From JBOHDX01 sp050700835 (lineage in GTDB: Bacteria; Actinomycetota; Actinomycetes; Propionibacteriales; Nocardioidaceae), in contig JBOHDX010000160.1 in the NCBI GenBank assembly GCA_050700835.1, forward strand, positions 1-34,835: 34,835 nt of DNA, given 5' to 3'. Position 1 is the stretch's first letter, and each line of letters opens with the position of its first letter. Below, piece after piece: positions 16,048 through 24,230 of the stretch. Position numbers and translations under genes: made by a program. The notes beneath the pieces are model-generated. The model was not told the origin of the DNA and did no database searches. It saw only the letters and a list, made by a program, of their open reading frames with translations.

Positions 16048-17324
16048 CTCACCAGGACTTCTCGGTGCAGCAGGTCGTCGAAGGTCTCGCGACGAACGGC
16101 CAGTCTGGATGTCCCGTCACGGCAGAAAACGACCGGCGGCCTGCATGCGCCGTTGTAGTTGTTCCCCATGGTGAAGCAGTAGGCACCGGTCACGGGGATC
16201 GTGAGCAGATCTCCCACGCGTGGATCGGGCAGCGTGTGGTCGCGGACGAAGGTGTCGCCGGACTCGCAGTGCCGGCCGACGACGTCGCACACGACGGGCG
16301 TGCCTGTCTTGTCGACGATGCCCGGCTCGAATGCCTGCCCATACAGCGCGACCTCTAGGTTGTCGCCCATGCCTCCGTCGACGGCGACATGGGTACGGGC
16401 CCCGTGCTTGACGGTGACCACCGAATAGACCGTGACGCCGTTGCGGGCCATCATCGAGCGGCCCGGCTCGACCATGATCTGCACGTCGGTGCCCAGGTGT
16501 TGATGGACGGCGGTGACCAGACGATCGGCATACTCGCCCACCGTTGGCGCCACGTCGCCGCTTATGTAGCGGACACCCAGGCCACCGCCGAAGTCGTAGA
16601 CCCCGAACCTCTCGAAGCTGGCCAGCGCCGCCACCTCGGCCTCGAACTGGTCGATGTCGAGAATCTGCGACCCGATGTGGGCGTGCAAACCACGCAGGTC
16701 GAGCATTGGCTCTCGCCGGATCGCGGCGATTGCGTCTGGGACCTGGGCGGTGGGGATCCCGAACTTCGAGTTGTCGTGCCCGGTCATCATCTTCTCGTGC
16801 GTCGCAGCATTGATTGCCGGGCTGACGCGGAGCAGGACAGGGACGGGTTTCGCCGCCAGCCGGGCGATCCGGGCGACGTCATCGAGGTTGTCGACGACGA
16901 TGTAGCCGACCCCGGCGGCAAGGGCGTCGGCGATGTCTTGGTCGGTCTTGGCGTTGCCGTGCAAGACCATCCTGGCCGGGTCTGCTCCACCGGCGCGGGC
17001 GATGGCCAGCTCGCCGGCTGCGGCGACGTCGACGCCGCAACCCTCCTCGGCCATCAGTCCGACGATCGATGCCGACGGGAAGCACTTCGACGCGAACAGC
17101 ACGAGGCTGTGCGGGTGTCGCGAGGCGAAGGCCTCCTGGTAGGCGCGGGCTTGCGCACGCAGGGCGCGCTCGTCGATCAGGTAGGCGGGAGTTCCGTATT
17201 CGGCCGCCAGGTCAGAGACAACGCACCCACCCACCACCAGGCGGCCCTGCGCGTCGAGGTGGCTCCCGGCCGGATAGAGCGACAGGTCGATGCCTGTCTT
17301 CTGCTGGTCGAGGTTCGTTGCCAT
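16044..17324 (-). CDS. LysA-like PLP-dependent (diaminopimelate-type) decarboxylase
   Basis: The ATG at 17324 has GGAGAG upstream, giving 426 residues. It is a fold-type III alanine-racemase/DAP decarboxylase protein. K80 in LFASKCFPS should bind PLP. It also has HIGSQ (216-220), YDFGGGLG (243-250) and EPGRS (286-290), plus the active-site RHCESGD (351-357), where C353 and E354 match the decarboxylase signature, and NYNG near the C-terminus. Chemistry is removal of CO2 from an amino acid such as meso-DAP or a relative. The stretch between HIGSQ and GGGLG looks somewhat shorter than in biosynthetic LysA. Its place between an M20 deacylase and a serine hydrolase in a transport operon argues for catabolism rather than lysine synthesis. 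The precise substrate is open. Confidence 0.88.
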   Translation of the reverse strand: MATNLDQQKTGIDLSLYPAGSHLDAQGRLVVGGCVVSDLAAEYGTPAYLIDERALRAQARAYQEAFASRHPHSLVLFASKCFPSASIVGLMAEEGCGVDVAAAGELAIARAGGADPARMVLHGNAKTDQDIADALAAGVGYIVVDNLDDVARIARLAAKPVPVLLRVSPAINAATHEKMMTGHDNSKFGIPTAQVPDAIAAIRREPMLDLRGLHAHIGSQILDIDQFEAEVAALASFERFGVYDFGGGLGVRYISGDVAPTVGEYADRLVTAVHQHLGTDVQIMVEPGRSMMARNGVTVYSVVTVKHGARTHVAVDGGMGDNLEVALYGQAFEPGIVDKTGTPVVCDVVGRHCESGDTFVRDHTLPDPRVGDLLTIPVTGAYCFTMGNNYNGACRPPVVFCRDGTSRLAVRRETFDDLLHREVLVR

Positions 17325-17365
17325 GGGAGCTCTCCGATCCGTCGGTGTCGGGTGCCGGGTGTTCG

Positions 17366-18526
17366 TCAGCTGAGAAAGTCTGCTGCCGCGGTCACGATCA
17401 GGTCGCACACGTTGCCGACCTCGGAGATCGAGACCCATTCGTTTGGGGCGTGGAAGTTCCCTCCCAGGGGGCCTAGGAGGACGGTGGGCACTCCCGCCGC
17501 TTGCATCAGAGCGGCGTCGGTCCACGCGTTCAGCCCGACGCGACTCAGCTCCGCCCCGAGGTGCTGCCGCGCGGACCGGTCGAGGCAGTCCAGGAGCGGC
17601 TCGTGGCCGGCCGCGAGGAACGGCTCGCGGTCGAGCTTCACCCGGACTTCCGCGTCCGCCTCCGGCAGGCAGCGGCGTACGTCGGCGAAGATTGTCTCGA
17701 TCTCGGCAACCCGGTCGGCGAGACTCTCGCCGGTCTGGGTGCCGATCTCGATGCCGAGGGTGCAGGTGCTGGGGTACGTCGCGTAGTCGGTGCCGCCGCG
17801 GATCGTACCGGTGTGGAACACGGTGCGGCCGTTGCGTTGGTCGGGTGCGGCGCAAAAGTGCTCGATGTCCCACCTGTGCAGGCGACTGATGATCTCGCCC
17901 ATGACCACGATCGCGTCGATACCGTCCTGGGGTGCCGAGCCGTGAGCCGAGCGGCCGTGGACCACGATGTCAATCCATCCGAAGCCCTGGTGCTCGACGA
18001 CAACCCTCGGCAGGGCGTCGGGCTCCAACACGATTGCGGCGTCGAGATGGAGCCGCTGCAGCAGACGTTCGGTGCCGATGGACGCACCCTCCTCGTCGGC
18101 CACACAAGCCACGACGAGATCGCCGCGGAGCGGCACGTGTTGTAGGGCCAGCTGTTCTAGGGCGAGGAGCGCAGCGGCGCAGCAACCCTTGTCGTCGGCG
18201 GCACCCAGACCGTACAAGCGATCGCCTTCGACGCGGGGGACCAACGCTTCGTCGACCCAGTCGTCGAATCCCACGGTGTCGGCGTGCGCGTTCAGGCACA
18301 GCGTCGGACCCCCACCGGTGCCCTTGAGGGTGGCCACCAGGTTCGCGCGCCTCGGCTCGAGCTCGTCGACGACGACGTCGACGGGAACATCGGCGAGCCA
18401 GCGTGCCATGTGGGTGACGACGGCGGCCTCGCCGGAGCCGGTCGGGATCAGCCAGGGGGTAATCGACTCGACCCGGACCAGCTGCGAGACGAGCTCGATC
18501 ACATCGGCGTCTCGGGTTGTTCTCAT
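17366..18526 (-). CDS. M20-family metallopeptidase/deacylase (ArgE/DapE type)
   Basis: The ATG at 18526 has AGGAG six bases upstream and overlaps the ABC ATPase stop (ATGA). The product is 386 residues. The two-zinc site is visible: H81 and D83 in NAHADTVGF, an Asp in GAADDKGCC (111-112), E145-E146 in ADEEGAS, and a C-terminal His in GNFHAPNEW. HGRSAHGSAPQDG supplies the lid-domain His. Family members remove acyl groups from amino acids (acetylornithine, succinyl-DAP) or split dipeptides in the cytoplasm. The next gene is a DAP-type decarboxylase, so release of a diamino acid from an N-acyl or peptide precursor is a natural, but unproven, reading. Confidence 0.92.
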   Translation of the reverse strand: MRTTRDADVIELVSQLVRVESITPWLIPTGSGEAAVVTHMARWLADVPVDVVVDELEPRRANLVATLKGTGGGPTLCLNAHADTVGFDDWVDEALVPRVEGDRLYGLGAADDKGCCAAALLALEQLALQHVPLRGDLVVACVADEEGASIGTERLLQRLHLDAAIVLEPDALPRVVVEHQGFGWIDIVVHGRSAHGSAPQDGIDAIVVMGEIISRLHRWDIEHFCAAPDQRNGRTVFHTGTIRGGTDYATYPSTCTLGIEIGTQTGESLADRVAEIETIFADVRRCLPEADAEVRVKLDREPFLAAGHEPLLDCLDRSARQHLGAELSRVGLNAWTDAALMQAAGVPTVLLGPLGGNFHAPNEWVSISEVGNVCDLIVTAAADFLS

Positions 18527-19545
18527 GAGTTCTCCTGGGCGAAGTGACAGGCGGACTGATGGGCGCCGGGGGACCGTGCGGGGTCGGCGACTGACCGCAG
18601 CGTCGGATCGGCGGTGCGGCACTGTGCCGGTTCTCCCAGCGCGCGGTACAACGGGCACCGTGGGTGGAAGCGGCAACCTGACGGCACGGCCGACGCCGAC
18701 GGCGTCTCGCCGGACAGCACACCGGAACCACGGCCATCGGTGCTGCCTGACTCCCGGGAGGCCGCCAGCAATGCCTGGGTGTAAGGGTGCGAAGGTGCGG
18801 AGACCAACTCGGTGGCCGGCCCGATCTCAACGATCCGACCGAGGTAGGCGACCGCGATCCGGTCAGCGAGGATCCAGGCGACCGACAGGTCGTGGGTGAT
18901 GAACAGATAGGAGATCCCCAGCCGGTCTCGAAGGTCCAGCATCAGCCTGAGGATCCCCGCCCGTGCGGACACGTCCAGCATCGATACCGGTTCGTCGGCC
19001 ACCACCAGGGCGGGCTGGAGCACGATCGCCGAGGCGATCGCCACCCGCTGGCGCTGGCCGCCGGACAGCTCGTGGGGGTAGCGGGCGGCCAGCCGCTCCG
19101 GTGGGCGTAGATGCGCGAAGTCCAGGGCCTTCAGCACTCGGTCGCGGCGGTCAGGTGCAGAGCGTGCGGCCCGGTGGATGATCAGCGGCTCCTCGACCGT
19201 GCGAAACACGGTCTGACGGGGGTCCAGGGACCCGAACGGATCCTGAAAGATCATCTGGAACCGCTGCCGTGCGCGGCGCAGCTCGCGGCTGTGCAGCCGC
19301 GCGAGATCGCGACCCTCGGAGATGATCTGTCCCGAGGTCGGCTTGACGAGTCGCATCACCGACTGGGCGATGGTGGTCTTGCCGCATCCGGACTCGCCGA
19401 CCAGCGCCAAAATCTCACCTCGGGCCACGTCGAACGACACGCCGTCCACGGCACGGACCGCCGACCGTCGGCCGACCGTTCCTGCCCTTCCGGAGAACTC
19501 CACATGTAGGTCGCGGACCGAAAGCACCTGGTCTTTGGAGCTCAC
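18523..19545 (-). CDS. ABC transporter ATP-binding protein, DppF/OppF type
   Basis: The GTG at 19545 overlaps the preceding ATPase stop (GTGA) and has GGAGG eight bases upstream, giving 340 residues. It has Walker A GESGCGKTT, Q-loop FQDPFGSLDP, signature LSGGQRQR, Walker B ALVVADEPVSMLD and the switch His in LFITHDLSV. The C-terminal oligopeptide/dipeptide extension contains CRFHPRCP and further cysteines, which in relatives can bind an Fe-S cluster. With the DppD-like protein it forms the heterodimeric motor of the importer. Confidence 0.95.
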   Translation of the reverse strand: MSSKDQVLSVRDLHVEFSGRAGTVGRRSAVRAVDGVSFDVARGEILALVGESGCGKTTIAQSVMRLVKPTSGQIISEGRDLARLHSRELRRARQRFQMIFQDPFGSLDPRQTVFRTVEEPLIIHRAARSAPDRRDRVLKALDFAHLRPPERLAARYPHELSGGQRQRVAIASAIVLQPALVVADEPVSMLDVSARAGILRLMLDLRDRLGISYLFITHDLSVAWILADRIAVAYLGRIVEIGPATELVSAPSHPYTQALLAASRESGSTDGRGSGVLSGETPSASAVPSGCRFHPRCPLYRALGEPAQCRTADPTLRSVADPARSPGAHQSACHFAQENS

Positions 19546-20528
19546 GTGGGTGCCTCCGTGAGCAGGTGACACGCGGCGGAGTGACCCTCGTCCAGCGTGA
19601 CGTCGGGTGGGGTCTCGGTCTGGCAGACCGCCAGCCTCACCGGGCAGCGGTCATAGAACCGGCACCCGGTCATTGGCCGGGCGAGGTCCGGCGGATGACC
19701 GGGCAGCTCGTCAGCGAGCCGCCGGGGGCCCTGCAGGTCCGGGTGGGAGCGGATCAGCGCCCGGGTGTAGGGATGCTGAGCGGCCGGTGGCCGACCTCCG
19801 CCCCCGAGGATGGTCGCGGTCGGTCCGGCTTCGACGACCACCCCTGCATACATCACCACGATCCGATCGCAGGTTCGCATGATCGCGGAAAGGTCATGAG
19901 AGATCATCACCAATCCAAGACCCTGCTGCCGGCGCAGGGAGCCGAGAAGGTCCAGGATTTGGGCCTGGCTGATCATGTCCAGGGCGGTGGTGGGTTCGTC
20001 GGCGATCAGGAGCTTGGGGTGGCACGCGAGAGCCATCGCGATCATGACGCGTTGACGCATCCCGCCGGAGAACTCGTGCGGGTAGCTGCTGGCACGTGAC
20101 GGCGACACCCCGACCAGATCCAGAAGTTCGCGAACGCGGGCTCGTCCGTCCGCGGCCGAGGTGGCGCGCTCGTGCGCGGCGATCGGCTCCAGGATCTGTC
20201 GCTCGACTCGCATCACCGGGTTCAGGGCGTTCATGGCGCCCTGGAACACGAACGCCACGGTGGTCCACCTCAGCCCGTTCATCTGGCTTTCGCTGAGCTC
20301 GACCACGTTTCGGCCACTCAAGCGGATATGCCCGGCTGCCAGCGAGGCATTGACCGGCAGCAGCCGCGGCACGGCAAGGCCGAGGGAGGTCTTGCCGCAG
20401 CCGGACTCTCCTGCGATCCCGACCGACTCCCCGGCGTCCACGTGCAAGCTCACACCGTCCACGGCGCGGACCGACCCGCCGCCCACGCGATAGTCCACGC
20501 TCAGGTCGGAGATCTCGAGCAGGCTCAT
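19542..20528 (-). CDS. ABC transporter ATP-binding protein, DppD/OppD type
   Basis: The 328-residue protein starts at an ATG overlapping the DppC stop (ATGA). It has Walker A GESGCGKTSLG, Q-loop VFQGAMNALNPVM, signature FSGGMRQR, Walker B KLLIADEPTTALD and switch His VMISHDLS. The C-terminal CRFYDRCPVRLAVC is the cysteine motif of OppD/DppD proteins. Note that the Q-loop reads FQGAMNALNP, a normal variant. It pairs with the DppF-like protein encoded next. Confidence 0.95.
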   Translation of the reverse strand: MSLLEISDLSVDYRVGGGSVRAVDGVSLHVDAGESVGIAGESGCGKTSLGLAVPRLLPVNASLAAGHIRLSGRNVVELSESQMNGLRWTTVAFVFQGAMNALNPVMRVERQILEPIAAHERATSAADGRARVRELLDLVGVSPSRASSYPHEFSGGMRQRVMIAMALACHPKLLIADEPTTALDMISQAQILDLLGSLRRQQGLGLVMISHDLSAIMRTCDRIVVMYAGVVVEAGPTATILGGGGRPPAAQHPYTRALIRSHPDLQGPRRLADELPGHPPDLARPMTGCRFYDRCPVRLAVCQTETPPDVTLDEGHSAACHLLTEAPT

Positions 20529-21448
20529 CGGGCACCTCGCGACTGGGGGTTGAGGACCCGGTCGAGCGCATGGCCGATCAGCGAGAAACCCAGGACGAGG
20601 GCGACGATCCCGACACCGGGGGGCAGGACGTACCACCAGGCGCCTAGTCCCATGGCGCCAGAGGAGAAGGCGAAGTGCAGCATCGTCCCCCACGACACGT
20701 GCACCGGGTCGCCCAAGCCGAGGAACGACAGGCTTGCCTCGGACAGGATGGATCCAGCCAGGACCAGTACGAGGTTGGCGAGGATCAACGGCGAGACGTT
20801 CGGCAGGATATGGACACCTAAGGTGCGCAGATCGGTGGCTCCCAGGGAACGCACCCGCAGCACCAGGGGGCGTTCTCGCAGTGACAGCACCTGGGAGCGG
20901 ACGATGCGCGCGGTCTGGGGCCAGCTGGTCAGCCCGATCACCAGGCTGGTGATCAGCACGCTCTGGCCGAACAACGCGGCCAGGGCAATGATCAGGGGGA
21001 GGGTAGGAAGAACCAGGAAGAAGTCGGTGATCCGCATCAGCACGGTGTCCCGCCACCCCGCGTAATATCCCGACACCAGCCCGAGCCCCGCGCCGAGCAC
21101 GATGGCGATAACCGTTGCCGAGACGCCGACCAGCAGGGAGATCCGGCCGCCGACCAGCGTCTGGCGAAACACATCCCGGCCCAACTCGTCGGTGCCCAGC
21201 CAATGCGCCGTGGAGGGCGGTTGAAGGATCGAGGCGGACGAGCTGCCGAACGCACCGGAGTCGAACGGGAAGAAAACCGGACCGAGGAGGATCAAGGCGA
21301 GCACCGCCACGAGCAGCAGCACCCCCCAACGCACCATCTGGTCTGCCCAAAGGCGTCGCCACAGGTCACGACGACGACCCGGCTGGTAGGCGGAGACATC
21401 CACCTCGGTGGGCGCGAATGGCGTCACGACAGGTTCGCCCGCCCTCAC
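20525..21448 (-). CDS. ABC transporter permease, DppC/OppC type
   Basis: The GTG at 21448 overlaps the DppB stop (GTGA), giving 307 residues. An N-terminal cytoplasmic segment leads to the first helix (VRWGVLLLVAVLALILLGPV). WLGTDELGRDVF is the standard OppC-N motif, then about five further helices. The EAA-type coupling loop is around VLRVRSLGATDLRTLGVHILPN, where the ATPases dock. A second GTG at 21427 is possible, but the overlap favours the first. Confidence 0.93.
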   Translation of the reverse strand: MRAGEPVVTPFAPTEVDVSAYQPGRRRDLWRRLWADQMVRWGVLLLVAVLALILLGPVFFPFDSGAFGSSSASILQPPSTAHWLGTDELGRDVFRQTLVGGRISLLVGVSATVIAIVLGAGLGLVSGYYAGWRDTVLMRITDFFLVLPTLPLIIALAALFGQSVLITSLVIGLTSWPQTARIVRSQVLSLRERPLVLRVRSLGATDLRTLGVHILPNVSPLILANLVLVLAGSILSEASLSFLGLGDPVHVSWGTMLHFAFSSGAMGLGAWWYVLPPGVGIVALVLGFSLIGHALDRVLNPQSRGAR

Positions 21449-22413
21449 GTCCGCCTCACCCGCGGGTCCAGGAAGCGGTACAGCAGGTCGCTGGCGAAGT
21501 TCGCCAGGATGACCGCGACGGCGAACAGAAGGAAAGCGCCCTCCAGCACGGGATAGTCGCGCTGGAGCACGGACTTGTACGTCAGCAGTCCCATCCCGGG
21601 CCAGGAGAACACGGTCTCGACCTGGATCGCCCCTCCGAGCACGAGACCGATGTACAGCGCGGTGGCGGTGACGATCGGAAGCATCGCGTTGCGGACTCCG
21701 TGACGCCACACGACGATGCGTCCGGACAGTCCCTTGGCCCGTGCGGTGAGCATGTAGTCCTCGGACATCACCTCGACCAGGGAGCTGCGGGTAATCAGCG
21801 CGAACTCGGCCACGTTGACCAGAGCCAACGTGAGACCCGGAAGGATCAGGTGTCTTGCGGTGTCCTGGATCTGTCCCCAGCTGGAGAAGATGTAGCCCGG
21901 CGTACTGATACCGGAGATCGGCAGCAGGTGCAGCCAGCCCCCGACGATGAAGATCAGGATCATCCCGGTCCAGAAGGTCGGCAGGCTCCACAGGATCAGG
22001 CTGCTCACCACGACACCGGAGTCGAGTTTCGAGTGCGCGCGCACACCGGCGACGACGCCGAGACCGACGCCGACCACGACGGTGACCAAGGTGGCGACAC
22101 CCAGCAACAGGACGGTGTCGACGACGGCCGGGCGCAGAACGTCGGTGACGGGTGCGCGATAGATGTAGGAGTTTCCCAGGTTGCCTTCGAGGGTGTTACG
22201 CAGATAGATCAGGTACTGCACCGGTAGGGAGTGGTTGAGCCCGAACTGAACCCTCAGCTGGGCGACCGCTTGTGGGTCCATGTGGCCGGATCTGGCCAGC
22301 AGCCGTAGCGGGTCCCCAGGTAGTACGTGGAAGAGCACGAAGTTGAAGGTGACCACGGCGTACAAGGTGACCAGCAGGGTGGCGACCTTGCGAGCCAGGT
22401 ATCTAGCCGTCAC
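21445..22413 (-). CDS. ABC transporter permease, DppB/OppB type
   Basis: The protein is 322 residues from a GTG with AGGA upstream. An N-terminal helix (LLVTLYAVVTFNFVLFHVLPGDP) is followed by the family motif QFGLNHSLPVQYLIYL and five more helices. The coupling loop is DYMLTARAKGLSGRIVVWRHGVRNAMLP, and ETVFSWPGMGLLTYKS completes the BPD_transp_1 pattern. It starts 24 bases after the solute-binding protein gene and forms the channel with the DppC-like protein. Confidence 0.94.
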   Translation of the reverse strand: MTARYLARKVATLLVTLYAVVTFNFVLFHVLPGDPLRLLARSGHMDPQAVAQLRVQFGLNHSLPVQYLIYLRNTLEGNLGNSYIYRAPVTDVLRPAVVDTVLLLGVATLVTVVVGVGLGVVAGVRAHSKLDSGVVVSSLILWSLPTFWTGMILIFIVGGWLHLLPISGISTPGYIFSSWGQIQDTARHLILPGLTLALVNVAEFALITRSSLVEVMSEDYMLTARAKGLSGRIVVWRHGVRNAMLPIVTATALYIGLVLGGAIQVETVFSWPGMGLLTYKSVLQRDYPVLEGAFLLFAVAVILANFASDLLYRFLDPRVRRT

Positions 22414-22437
22414 GGCGGTCCTGTGGCGGGGACACGG

Positions 22438-24132
22438 CTAGGCGACCGGCGTGACGGCGAGGTAGTTGCTTCGAGTGAAGTTAAAGACCATCCCTCCTGG
22501 AATCTGCACCCATCCCTGCCATGTGTCGGTCCGGTAGGCCTGCAGCTTCGACTGGTACCACATCACCAGGTAGGCGGCGTCGTCGTAGTACATGCGCTGC
22601 ATCTGGTGCACGGTCGCAATCCGTGCCGGCTCATTCAGCGTGGTCGCCTGCTTGTTGTACAACGCGTCATAGCTCGGGTTGGAGTAGAACACGTCGTTGT
22701 TGTTGCCGATCTGGCTGGTGAGCGGGACCCCGAGCAGGTAGTCGGGGTCGGGGGTGCCGGAGTCCCAACCCCAGACGAACAGATCCCAGTTCGGGCTGGA
22801 GTTGTAGACGATGTTGCCCAGCGTGGTTTCGTCGAGAGTCTGCAGCGTCAGCTTGATTCCCACTTTCGCGGCCGCCGCGACGAACAGCTGCGCGGCGCGT
22901 ACGTCGACGTCGGTGGCTTGGATCGCGATCAGCCGGAAACTGAGCTGCTTGCCGCCGGGACTCACCCGGACCCCGCCGGCACCCATCGTGTAGCCCGCGG
23001 CATCGAGCAGCGCTGCCGCCTTGGTCGGGTTCGCATTCAGCTGCTCGCTGGCCGGAATCTGCTCCTGCCAGGTCCCGAACGCATGAGGCAACAGGACGCT
23101 GCCGGGGATGCCCTTGCCCGACAGAGCCAGCTCGACGAGCTGGTTGCGGTCAAGAGCGCAGCTCAACGCCTGGCGCACCGTCTTGTCGAGCAACAGAGGG
23201 TTGCCGCCGGACTTGGGGCTTGCAGAGACGTTGATGCCGATGTGGTGGAACGAGTAGGACGGCATCTCCACCGCCTTGACCTTGCTCTTGGACTGCAGCC
23301 CCTGCCACAGCAGGGGCGGGACTTCGGTGAGTACGTCGACCTGACCGGTGATCAGGTTCTGCGTCATGACGTCCGGGCTGTCGAAGTGCACCCAGGTCAC
23401 GGTGCCCGCGGAGGGGGCGGGCCCCCACCACTTGTCGTTGCGGTTCACCTGCACGTACTGTCCGTGCGCCCACTTGGTGAAGCGGTACGGCCCAGTCCCG
23501 ACAGGATTCGGGTTCGGGAACTTCTGGATGGCTGAGCCGGACATCGACCCCCAAAGGTGTTTCGGGACGATCGGAATAATCAGTGCCGGGTTGAATGCCT
23601 GCGGGCGCTTGAAGTGAGCCACCACAGTGTGCGTGTCGCTGATCTCGACGGAGGTCAGGTCGGTGAGGTACTGCGCCGCCTGCCCGAGGTTGTCACTGGA
23701 AATAACGTCCCAGGTGAACTTGACGTCCTCGGCGGTGAACGGGCTGCCATCGTGCCACGTCACCCCACTGCGCAGCTTGTACGTGATCGACTTGCCGTCC
23801 GTGCTGTTGCTCCACGACGTGGCCAGACCCGGCACCGGCTTGAGATCGGCGCCGTACGTGAGCAGGTTGTCGTACACCAGCGCGAGTATCTCTCCCGACG
23901 CGGAGCTGGTGAAGGTAAACGGGTTGAGGATGTCCGGCTCCGAGGTCCAGCCGACCCGTAGCAGCTGGGGGGCCACCGTTCCCGATGCTGAGCAGGCGTC
24001 GAGTGAGATCGGTGCGGCCACCGCCCCGGCGGCCGCGGCAGCGATCGTGAGGAACTTCCGTCGAGTCAACTCCCCTTCGCCCACACCGATTCCTTTCCGG
24101 GACGCCAGCCCGAGGGCGCGAAACAAACCCAT
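22438..24132 (-). CDS. Tat-exported lipoprotein, SBP_bac_5 solute-binding protein (DppA/OppA type)
   Basis: The ATG at 24132 gives 564 residues. A longer frame to 24222 runs through the promoter and is rejected. The N-terminus carries a twin-arginine motif (TRRKFLTIAAAAAG) and a lipobox (SLDAC), so the protein should be folded in the cytoplasm, exported by Tat and lipid-anchored. The mature part begins LRVGWTSEPDILNPF and has the family patterns YDNLLTYGADLKPVPGLATS, ITYKLRSGVTWHDGSPFTAEDV and VWGWDSGTPDPDYLLG. It should capture a peptide or similarly sized amphipathic solute. SBP_bac_5 proteins also bind opines, amino-sugar conjugates and oligosaccharides. It is preceded by a promoter with an overlapping inverted repeat (24139-24156). 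Confidence 0.93.
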   Translation of the reverse strand: MGLFRALGLASRKGIGVGEGELTRRKFLTIAAAAAGAVAAPISLDACSASGTVAPQLLRVGWTSEPDILNPFTFTSSASGEILALVYDNLLTYGADLKPVPGLATSWSNSTDGKSITYKLRSGVTWHDGSPFTAEDVKFTWDVISSDNLGQAAQYLTDLTSVEISDTHTVVAHFKRPQAFNPALIIPIVPKHLWGSMSGSAIQKFPNPNPVGTGPYRFTKWAHGQYVQVNRNDKWWGPAPSAGTVTWVHFDSPDVMTQNLITGQVDVLTEVPPLLWQGLQSKSKVKAVEMPSYSFHHIGINVSASPKSGGNPLLLDKTVRQALSCALDRNQLVELALSGKGIPGSVLLPHAFGTWQEQIPASEQLNANPTKAAALLDAAGYTMGAGGVRVSPGGKQLSFRLIAIQATDVDVRAAQLFVAAAAKVGIKLTLQTLDETTLGNIVYNSSPNWDLFVWGWDSGTPDPDYLLGVPLTSQIGNNNDVFYSNPSYDALYNKQATTLNEPARIATVHQMQRMYYDDAAYLVMWYQSKLQAYRTDTWQGWVQIPGGMVFNFTRSNYLAVTPVA

Positions 24133-24138
24133 TCGACG

Positions 24139-24180
24139 TACTCTGTATAGAGAGTATGAGGTTGTGGGAAGTGGTGTCAA
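24139..24180 (-). promoter_or_regulatory. Promoter of the transport operon with overlapping 18-bp operator
   Basis: On the minus strand, TTGACA (24180-24175) and CATACT (24158-24153) are 16 bases apart, a good sigma70-type pair that predicts transcription from about 24146. A perfect inverted repeat, TACTCT-N6-AGAGTA (24139-24156), covers the end of the -10 element and the start point, just ahead of the ATG at 24132. This is the right place and size for repression by a GntR/HutC-type dimer. A related 18-mer lies at 28119-28136 in the other control region of the cluster. Confidence 0.7.
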
Positions 24181-24230
24181 CGAGTTGCCGAGATTCCGCC
24201 GGACGTCATCGATGGCCGGCATTCAGCGGC

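Noticed and set aside
16044..17873. 609-residue version of the decarboxylase
   Set aside because: The extra 183 residues lie inside the M20 gene in another frame and are Arg-rich. The ATG at 17324 has a good ribosome binding site and the natural N-terminus.
21115..23535. Long plus-strand frames opposite the permease and solute-binding protein genes
   Set aside because: They are reverse-strand shadows of well-supported transporter genes.
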